Of a stretch of DNA of 64,000 nt, positions 58,199 through 64,000 are shown piece after piece (positions within the stretch are counted from its first letter, which is position 1; each line of letters begins with the position of its first letter). Source of the stretch: Egaibacter sp046050465. GTDB taxonomy: Bacteria > Pseudomonadota > Gammaproteobacteria > Burkholderiales > Burkholderiaceae_C. The stretch is from assembly GCA_046050465.1 (NCBI GenBank), contig JBJOPS010000011.1:36672-100671 (forward strand), given 5' to 3'. The notes beneath the pieces were generated by a model. That model did no database searches. It had not been told where the DNA came from and saw only the letters and a program-made list of their open reading frames with translations. Position numbers and translations under genes: made by a program.

Positions 58199-58433
58199 CC
58201 AAGACATTCCTGAACTCAAGCGCGATGTGCTTGGCAAGGGCGTAAGGGGCAAGTACCTCAAGCACTTCATGCACGGCAGCAATGTCGTGGTGCTTCAACC
58301 CGAAATTCAGAAGGCATTTCCCACTTCTGCGGCGGTCAACAAAGCGTTGGCAAACATGCTGGCCTTTACCCAGGAAACGCAAGATTTAACAGGCCGTGCA
58401 GTGCGGCCAGCGCGCAGACGTGTTGCTGCATAG
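58170..58433 (+). CDS. brnA: BrnA-like antitoxin
   Basis: 87 residues from the ATG at 58170 (MKKASTKMADQDIPELKRDV). A ribbon-helix-helix-type C-terminal segment (NVVVLQPEIQKAFPTSAAVNKALANML) binds DNA in such antitoxins. It overlaps brnT, the usual toxin-first order for BrnTA. Expected to autoregulate the pair. The name rests partly on pairing with BrnT. Confidence 0.8.
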   Translation: MKKASTKMADQDIPELKRDVLGKGVRGKYLKHFMHGSNVVVLQPEIQKAFPTSAAVNKALANMLAFTQETQDLTGRAVRPARRRVAA

Positions 58434-58443
58434 TTGTGCCGTT

Positions 58444-59439
58444 ATGACTACCCTGGGCCGTGAAGTGACCCCAAAAATCTACATTGCCGGCCACCGGGGC
58501 ATGGTGGGTTCGGCCATTGCGCGCACCCTGCTGTCGCAGGGGCTGCCACCAAGCGCCCTCATCACCCGCACCCATGCAGAATTGGACCTCTGCAACCAGC
58601 AAGCCGTGCAAGAATTTTTTGCAGCCGAACAGCCCACACAGGTTTACCTGGCCGCTGCCAAGGTGGGCGGCATCCACGCCAACCACACCTACCCCGCAGA
58701 ATTCATCTACGAGAACCTGATGATGCAGGCCAATGTGATCCACGCTGCACACACCCATGGCGTGCAAAAACTGCTGTTTTTGGGGTCAAGCTGCATCTAC
58801 CCCAGGCTGGCCGAGCAACCCATGAACGAGGCCGCACTGCTGACCGGCCCGCTGGAGCCCACCAACGAACCCTACGCCATTGCCAAAATTGCCGGCATCA
58901 AACTCTGTGAAAGCTACAACCGCCAATATGGCCGAGACTACCGCAGCGTCATGCCAACCAACCTCTATGGCCCGGGCGACAACTACCACCCCGAAAACAG
59001 CCACGTTATTCCGGCGCTGATTCGCCGGTTTCATGAAGCCAAAACCAGTGCCGCCCCAGAGGTTGTCATCTGGGGCACCGGCACCCCCAAGCGGGAGTTT
59101 TTGTATGTGGACGACATGGCCGCGGCCAGCGTGTTCGTGATGAACCTGGATACTGGAACCTACCAGGCCAACACCGCCCCCATGTGCGGCCACATCAACG
59201 TGGGGTTTGGTAGCGACATTTCGATTGCAGAGGTAGCCCAGGCTATCGCACACACTGTCGGCTACACCGGCGAAGTCACCTTTGACACCACTAAACCCGA
59301 TGGCACTCCACGTAAATGGATGGATAGCACCCGATTGAACGCCCTGGGTTGGCACGCAAAGTTCGACCTCAAGACTGGCCTTACGCTTGCCTACAAAAAT
59401 TTCAGCAAAATAGGCCTTCAGGCCTCGCAGTCTTTGTAA
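58444..59439 (+). CDS. fcl: GDP-L-fucose synthase
   Basis: 331 residues from the ATG at 58444. SDR epimerase/reductase: KIYIAGHRGMVGSAIARTL, AAKVGGIHANHTYPAEFIYENLMMQ, FLGSSCIYPRLAEQPMNE, NEPYAIAKIAGIKLCESYNRQYGRDY (YxxxK). It converts the Gmd product to GDP-L-fucose. The last about 12 residues (SKIGLQASQSL) lie beyond the normal C terminus and are encoded by a repeat copy. Confidence 0.95.
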   Translation: MTTLGREVTPKIYIAGHRGMVGSAIARTLLSQGLPPSALITRTHAELDLCNQQAVQEFFAAEQPTQVYLAAAKVGGIHANHTYPAEFIYENLMMQANVIHAAHTHGVQKLLFLGSSCIYPRLAEQPMNEAALLTGPLEPTNEPYAIAKIAGIKLCESYNRQYGRDYRSVMPTNLYGPGDNYHPENSHVIPALIRRFHEAKTSAAPEVVIWGTGTPKREFLYVDDMAAASVFVMNLDTGTYQANTAPMCGHINVGFGSDISIAEVAQAIAHTVGYTGEVTFDTTKPDGTPRKWMDSTRLNALGWHAKFDLKTGLTLAYKNFSKIGLQASQSL

Positions 59440-59462
59440 AAGCAGCTACAAAAATAATAGCG
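59399..59462 (-). repeat. Two-hairpin repeat, copy 9 (3' end of fcl)
   Basis: On the minus strand GCTATTATTTTTGTAGCTGC is followed by GCGAGGCCTGAAGGCCTATT and TTGCTGAAAT, a close match to the consensus. It spans the fcl stop codon and ends 7 bp before ugd. Confidence 0.65.
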
Positions 59463-59468
59463 CAGACC

Positions 59469-60638
59469 ATGAAAATTACCATCGCAGGCACCGGCTACGT
59501 GGGCATGAGCAACGCTGTGCTGCTGGCCCAGCACCACCAAGTGGTAGCCCACGACATCGTGCCCGCCAAGGTAGACCTGATCAATGCGCGCAAAAGTCCT
59601 ATTGAAGACACTGAGCTGGAGCACTACCTTGCCCACAAGCCACTGGACTTAACCGCCACCCTGGACAAAGCCCAAGCCTATGCTGGTGCTGACTATGTGG
59701 TGATAGCCACCCCGACCGACTACGACCCGGTCACCAACTACTTCAACACCAAAAGTATTGAGGCGGTAGTGGCTGATGTAATGGCTTTTGCTCCCCAGGC
59801 TGTCATGGTGATTAAAAGCACCGTACCAGTGGGTTACACCGCCAGGCTGCGTGAACAGACTGAGTGCGAGAACATCATTTTTAGCCCGGAGTTCTTGCGC
59901 GAGGGCAAGGCGCTGTATGACAACCTGCACCCCAGCCGCATCGTGGTGGGTGAACAAAGTGAGCGTGCCAAAACATTTGCGGGCCTGCAGCAGCAGGGCG
60001 CTATAAAACAAAATATTGACGTACTTTTGTGTGGCAGCACCGAGGCCGAGGCCATCAAGCTCTTTGCCAACACCTACCTGGCCATGCGCGTGGCCTACTT
60101 CAACGAGCTAGACACCTACGCCGCCATTCATGGGCTGGACACGCGCCAAATAATAAACGGGGTGTGCCTGGACCCGCGCATTGGCACCCACTACAACAAC
60201 CCCAGCTTTGGCTACGGCGGCTACTGCCTGCCCAAAGACACCAAGCAGCTTCTGGCCAACTACAACGACGTCCCGCAAGACATCATGCGCGCCATTGTGG
60301 ACAGCAACACTACCCGCAAAGACTTTTGCGCCACCGAGATACTGAAGCGCAAGCCCAAAGTGGTGGGCATCTACCGCCTGGTGATGAAGGCCGGTAGCGA
60401 CAACTACCGCAGCAGCAGTATCCAGGGCATCATGAAGCGCATCAAGGCCAAGGGCGTGGAAGTGATCGTGTACGAGCCAGCGCTTAAAGAAGCCACGTTC
60501 TTCAACAGCCGAGTGATCAACGACTTGGCGCAGTTCATGCGGGAGGCTGATGTAATTGTGGCCAACCGCATGACCAGCGACCTGCAAGACGTGGCGGGCA
60601 AGGTCTATAGCCGCGACTTGTTTGGCAGCGATAGCTAA
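59469..60638 (+). CDS. ugd: UDP-glucose 6-dehydrogenase
   Basis: 389 residues from the ATG at 59469 (MKITIAGTGYVGMSNAVLLA); close over its whole length to the 388-residue E. coli Ugd. NAD site GTGYVG, VIATPTDYDPVTNYFNTKSIE, IKSTVPVGYTARL, SPEFLREGKALYDNLHPSRIVVG, catalytic Cys in FGYGGYCLPKDTKQLL. It makes UDP-glucuronate, substrate of the decarboxylase two genes downstream. Confidence 0.96.
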   Translation: MKITIAGTGYVGMSNAVLLAQHHQVVAHDIVPAKVDLINARKSPIEDTELEHYLAHKPLDLTATLDKAQAYAGADYVVIATPTDYDPVTNYFNTKSIEAVVADVMAFAPQAVMVIKSTVPVGYTARLREQTECENIIFSPEFLREGKALYDNLHPSRIVVGEQSERAKTFAGLQQQGAIKQNIDVLLCGSTEAEAIKLFANTYLAMRVAYFNELDTYAAIHGLDTRQIINGVCLDPRIGTHYNNPSFGYGGYCLPKDTKQLLANYNDVPQDIMRAIVDSNTTRKDFCATEILKRKPKVVGIYRLVMKAGSDNYRSSSIQGIMKRIKAKGVEVIVYEPALKEATFFNSRVINDLAQFMREADVIVANRMTSDLQDVAGKVYSRDLFGSDS

Positions 60639-60658
60639 ACTAAAGCCCACAGCCCCAC

Positions 60659-61996
60659 GTGAACATCGTCCCCCCCTTTATCCGGCGCCGCATAGCGCAC
60701 CGGCCCAACCTGCTCAAAATAATTGACAACATCGGCTGGCTGTTCTTTGACAAAGTCTTGCGCATGGGCGTGGGCTTGCTGGTGGGCGTGTGGGTGGCAC
60801 GCTACCTGGGGCCACAGCAATTTGGCCTTTTTAGCTTTGCAGGTGCCTTTATCGGCCTGTTTGGTGCCGTGGCCGGCCTAGGGCTGCAGAGCATTGTGGT
60901 GCGCGACATCGTTCGCGACCCCTCTTGTGAAGAAGAAACCTTGGGCACCGCCGCCGTGCTGCAGCTAGGCGGCGGCGTGCTGGCCTACGGCTTGATTTTG
61001 GGCGCTATTTTTTGGCTACGCCCAGACGATGCGCTTGCCAAGTGGCTAGTTGCCATTTTGGGCTCCATGATGCTGCTCAAAGCCAGTGAAGTGGCTATGT
61101 ACTGGTTTGAATCGCAGGTGCTATCTAAATACACCGTGTGGGTGCAAAACGGCAGTTTTCTGGTGTTTGCGGCGGTCAAGGTGGCGCTGATCTTGGGTAA
61201 TGCGCCGTTGCTGGTTTTTGCCTGGGCCACCGTGGCAGAGGCGGCATTGGTCGCGTTGCTATTGCTGGCCATGCTGGGCATGCATGGGCCAGGGTTGCGC
61301 AAGCTCAAGGTGTCACTGGACAGAGCCAAGGTGCTGCTGGCTGACAGCTGGCCTTTGCTGCTGTCTGGCATTTCCATCATGGTTTATATGAAGATAGACC
61401 AAATCATGCTCGGCCATATGCTGGGAGACGAAGCAGTGGGTATCTACAGCGCCGCCACCCGCATCAGCGAGGTCTGGTACTTCATTCCCATGATGATTGT
61501 TGCATCAGTTTTTCCAGCCATTTTGGAAGCCAAAAAACAAAGCGAGGCCCTTTACCACCAGCGTTTGCAGCGTCTGTACGACCTAATGGTGTGGTTGTCT
61601 ATTGCTGTGGCCCTGCCCATGACTTTTTTGGCGGGCCCCATTGTGGTCTTACTTTACGGCCCCGCCTATGCTGAGGCTGGCACGGTGTTGGCCATCCACA
61701 TATGGGCATCAGTATTTGTTTTCTTGGGTGTGGCCAGTGGCCAGTGGTTCATAGCTGAGAACCGACAAATATTGAGTTTTCAACGGACATTAATGGGCGC
61801 CGTAATAAATGTAGTACTCAACTACATATTTATCCCCCAATTTGGCGTTGCGGGCGCTGCCTACGCCACAGTATTGGCGCAAGCTAGCGTCGGTCTGCTG
61901 TACGACGTATTCCAAAAAGAGACCCAACCCATGTTTGTCATGAAACTAAAGTCATTTAATCCAATGCAATTACAAGCCTACAAAACCAACAAATGA
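60659..61996 (+). CDS. Oligosaccharide flippase (Wzx/RfbX-like)
   Basis: 445 residues from a GTG, 12-14 predicted membrane helices: LRMGVGLLVGVWVARYLGPQQFGLFSFAGAFIGLF, VIPMMI-type central helices (WYFIPMMIVASVFPAILEA), IAVALPMTFLAGPIVVLLYGPAYAEAG, NVVLNYIFIPQFGVAGAAYATVLAQ. It would translocate the lipid-linked repeat unit. It overlaps the next gene by 4 bp. Confidence 0.88.
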   Translation: MNIVPPFIRRRIAHRPNLLKIIDNIGWLFFDKVLRMGVGLLVGVWVARYLGPQQFGLFSFAGAFIGLFGAVAGLGLQSIVVRDIVRDPSCEEETLGTAAVLQLGGGVLAYGLILGAIFWLRPDDALAKWLVAILGSMMLLKASEVAMYWFESQVLSKYTVWVQNGSFLVFAAVKVALILGNAPLLVFAWATVAEAALVALLLLAMLGMHGPGLRKLKVSLDRAKVLLADSWPLLLSGISIMVYMKIDQIMLGHMLGDEAVGIYSAATRISEVWYFIPMMIVASVFPAILEAKKQSEALYHQRLQRLYDLMVWLSIAVALPMTFLAGPIVVLLYGPAYAEAGTVLAIHIWASVFVFLGVASGQWFIAENRQILSFQRTLMGAVINVVLNYIFIPQFGVAGAAYATVLAQASVGLLYDVFQKETQPMFVMKLKSFNPMQLQAYKTNK

Positions 61997-62943
61997 AAAA
62001 CAACGCGCACCGCACCCTAGTCACCGGCGGCGCCGGCTTCCTCGGCTCCCACCTGTGCGAACGCCTCCTTGCCGAAGGCCATGACGTTATCTGCCTGGAC
62101 AACTACTTTACTGGTACCAAAGACAACGTTGCCCATCTGTTGGGTAACCCGCACTTTGAGTTGATGCGGCATGACGTTACCTTTCCGCTTTATGTGGAGG
62201 TAGACCAAATCTACAACCTCGCTTGCCCTGCGTCGCCCGTGCATTACCAGCACGACCCCGTGCAAACCACCAAAACTAGCGTGCACGGCGCCATCAACAT
62301 GCTGGGGCTTGCCAAGCGCACCAAGGCCCGCATTTTCCAAGCGTCCACGAGCGAGGTGTATGGCGACCCAGAGGTACACCCGCAGCCCGAGAGCTATTGG
62401 GGCCGGGTCAACCCCATTGGCATCCGCTCTTGCTACGATGAAGGCAAGCGTTGCGCAGAAACCTTGTTTTTTGACTACCACCGTCAGCACAACCTAGACA
62501 TCAAGGTGGCGCGTATTTTCAACACCTATGGCCCCCGCATGCACCCCAACGACGGGCGCGTGGTCAGTAACTTCATTGTTCAGGCCCTCAAAGGGGAAAA
62601 CATCACCATTTATGGCGATGGCCAGCAAACCCGCTCGTTTTGTTATGTGGATGATCTAATAGAAGGCTTTGTGCGGCTAATGAACACCGACCCAGGTTTT
62701 ACCGGGCCGGTCAATTTGGGCAACCCCGGCGAGTTCACCATGCTTGAGCTGGCGGAAAAGGTATTGCAAATAGTGGGCGGGCACTCAAAACTGGTGTTTC
62801 AACTGCTGCCTGCGGATGATCCCAAGCAGCGCAAGCCAGATATTGCGCTGGCGCACAGCCAACTGGGGTGGGAGCCGCATGTGCAGTTGGATGATGGACT
62901 GAAGAAGACTGCTGCTTATTTCAGGAAGTTACTAAATGCCTGA
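61993..62943 (+). CDS. UDP-glucuronate decarboxylase (UDP-xylose synthase)
   Basis: 316 residues, extended SDR: RTLVTGGAGFLGSHLCERLL, CLDNYFTGTKDNVAHL, YNLACPASPVHYQHDPVQTTKTSVHGAINMLGLAKR, STSEVYGDPEVHPQPESYWGRVNPIGIRSCYDEGKRCAETL (YxxxK), RIFNTYGPRMHPNDGRVVSNFI. This closely follows bacterial/plant UXS. It uses UDP-glucuronate from Ugd to give UDP-xylose. Confidence 0.94.
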   Translation: MKNNAHRTLVTGGAGFLGSHLCERLLAEGHDVICLDNYFTGTKDNVAHLLGNPHFELMRHDVTFPLYVEVDQIYNLACPASPVHYQHDPVQTTKTSVHGAINMLGLAKRTKARIFQASTSEVYGDPEVHPQPESYWGRVNPIGIRSCYDEGKRCAETLFFDYHRQHNLDIKVARIFNTYGPRMHPNDGRVVSNFIVQALKGENITIYGDGQQTRSFCYVDDLIEGFVRLMNTDPGFTGPVNLGNPGEFTMLELAEKVLQIVGGHSKLVFQLLPADDPKQRKPDIALAHSQLGWEPHVQLDDGLKKTAAYFRKLLNA

Positions 62944-63847
62944 ATTCGAACTTAAGACCCCGGTTGCCTTCATCATTTTCAACCGTCCAGACACCACCGA
63001 GAGGGTATTTGCCGAAATTGCCCGCGCCCGTCCCCCCAAGCTTCTGGTCGTGGGCGATGGCCCACGCGCTAATCGCGAAGGCGAGGCGGAAAAAGTAGCA
63101 GCCGCACGCGCCATCATCAAACGTGTGGACTGGCCCTGTGAAGTGCTGACCAATTACTCCGACGCTAACTTGGGTTGCAAGGTTCGGGTCTCAAGTGGAT
63201 TGGATTGGGTTTTTGAGCAGGTGCCAGAGGCGATTATTCTGGAAGATGACTGCTTGCCACATCCTACATTTTTTCGGTTTTGCGAGGAAATGCTGGATCG
63301 TTATCGAGATGACGAGCGCATAGGCATGATCAGTGGCGATAACTTTCAGTTTGGGCACACTATTAACGATGATAGTTACTATTTTTCCAACTTAAACCAT
63401 ATTTGGGGTTGGGCTAGCTGGTGCAGCAGATGGCAGCATGATTACGATGTGCGAATGGAGTCTTGGCCTAAGGTGCGCGATGAAGGTAGAGTGTTGGACT
63501 GGGCAACCGATAAATCAGAGCGGGATTCATTAATGGATATTTTTGATAGAGTTTATCGAGGGGTTATTGATACATGGGATTATCAATGGAGTTTTGCGAG
63601 TCGTCTTAATGGGCGAATGTCAGTTATGCCAAACGTGAATTTGATATCTAATATTGGATTTGGAGTGGAGGCTACGCATACAACGGGTGAAAGCGAGTTT
63701 TCAAATATTCCGGTAGTCCCGATTAAATTTCCGCTAAAACATCCTGCTATGTTTTTTGCTAGTAGAGTTTTAGATGATATTTTTACTAAGCGAGTCGCTC
63801 AAAAATCGTTAATAAATCGGATTAAATCGTTAGTTAAAAAATGCTAG
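62936..63847 (+). CDS. Glycosyltransferase family 2-like protein
   Basis: 303 residues. N-terminal TPVAFIIFNRPDTTERVFAEI and a DxD-type motif AIILEDDCLPHPTFFRF, then SGDNFQF, HIWGWASWCSRWQHDYD and WDYQWSFASRLNGRMSVMPNVNLISNIGFG. This is a GT-A pattern common in hemolysin/HlpA-type and O-antigen loci. The last two thirds (63300-63847) are clearly AT-rich, unlike the preceding genes, suggesting a recently acquired gene. It overlaps the decarboxylase by 8 bp. Donor and acceptor unknown. Confidence 0.85.
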   Translation: MPEFELKTPVAFIIFNRPDTTERVFAEIARARPPKLLVVGDGPRANREGEAEKVAAARAIIKRVDWPCEVLTNYSDANLGCKVRVSSGLDWVFEQVPEAIILEDDCLPHPTFFRFCEEMLDRYRDDERIGMISGDNFQFGHTINDDSYYFSNLNHIWGWASWCSRWQHDYDVRMESWPKVRDEGRVLDWATDKSERDSLMDIFDRVYRGVIDTWDYQWSFASRLNGRMSVMPNVNLISNIGFGVEATHTTGESEFSNIPVVPIKFPLKHPAMFFASRVLDDIFTKRVAQKSLINRIKSLVKKC

Positions 63848-64000
63848 GGATCATGTCCAAAACTCATTTTGAGAAGCGCCCATAAGCGAATATGTCTCGT
63901 CTGATGAAACGTCAACGCCAATCGACTCCAATTTCGTATGCATGCGGCGGCTTTTCACCTGCTTGGAAGCCCATTTGCTGTTTGCAGACGCACTCATGCA
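63848..64000. other. Right-edge region; possible minus-strand reading frame
   Basis: A minus-strand frame reads MSASANSKWASKQVKSRRMH from 63997 to a TGA at 63851 (48 codons), ending ASQNEFWT. It is open across the window edge, so the true start may lie outside. Base composition returns to moderate GC. No family recognised. Confidence 0.3.

Noticed and set aside
60000..60060. GCTATAAAACAAAATATTGAC in ugd resembling a repeat arm
   Set aside because: The encoded GAIKQNI is conserved in E. coli Ugd, so protein conservation explains it.

Overview
The window is a dense bacterial chromosome segment. It has GC-rich codon use, short intergenic gaps, no rRNA and no recognisable insertion sequence. Gene content and order point to a betaproteobacterium of the Comamonadaceae (Rhodoferax, Polaromonas and Acidovorax are the relatives I have in mind). 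The markers are corC-lnt-glyQS-gmhB-plsC, iscRSUA-hscBA-fdx, a LiuR-controlled leucine pathway containing aceK, and a family of short two-hairpin repeats. The genus cannot be fixed from sequence alone.

Layout: 1-1.1 kb, 5' part of valS (minus). 1.2-4.0 kb, a minus-strand aromatic-type flavin monooxygenase, a DUF2783 protein and a VOC-fold protein. 4.2-6.7 kb, a rubrerythrin / cysteine-rich Fe-S protein / DUF3501 operon ended by a clear terminator. 6.8-7.8 kb, yaaA and tRNA-Val(CAC). 7.8-14.1 kb, dnaQ and the complete ISC iron-sulfur assembly operon behind an IscR-type operator. 14.1-17.4 kb, uvrB with a LexA box, a stand-alone TfoX C-terminal domain protein and a Crp/Fnr regulator. 17.5-19.2 kb, hppD divergent from an Lrp/AsnC regulator. 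19.5-29.2 kb, corC-lnt, an inserted exosortase/EpsI pair, glyQS, gmhB, plsC and a YgjP-like metalloprotease.

29.2-44.7 kb is a leucine/isovalerate catabolic region. Two perfect 20-22 bp LiuR palindromes flank liuR. Fourteen co-directional genes follow: thioesterase, isovaleryl-CoA dehydrogenase, carbonic anhydrase, AceK, thiolase, a second acyl-CoA dehydrogenase, rhodanese, both methylcrotonyl-CoA carboxylase subunits, a DUF4126 membrane protein, HMG-CoA lyase and three accessory genes. The carboxylase needs bicarbonate (carbonic anhydrase), and the acetyl-CoA produced calls for the glyoxylate shunt (AceK). The 3-methylglutaconyl-CoA hydratase (liuC) is not here. 44.9-46.9 kb holds an MHS-family transporter with a large insertion and a tiny membrane protein. 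47.0-52.9 kb encodes a single 1941-residue protein made of two complete UvrA units in tandem. 52.9-55.9 kb has a membrane protein, prfC, a RidA-family protein and an acyl-CoA-binding protein.

56.2-63.9 kb starts a surface-polysaccharide locus: gmd, fcl, ugd, a flippase, a UDP-glucuronate decarboxylase and a glycosyltransferase. It is peppered with toxin-antitoxin-like genes: an MNT nucleotidyltransferase with a frameshifted partner before gmd, and a BrnT/BrnA pair between gmd and fcl.

The most unusual features are the tandem double UvrA; nine copies of a roughly 60 bp two-hairpin repeat, most of them read as protein and one supplying the ribosome binding site and TTG start of an acyl-CoA dehydrogenase; the exosortase pair lodged in a housekeeping cluster; and the transporter insertion.
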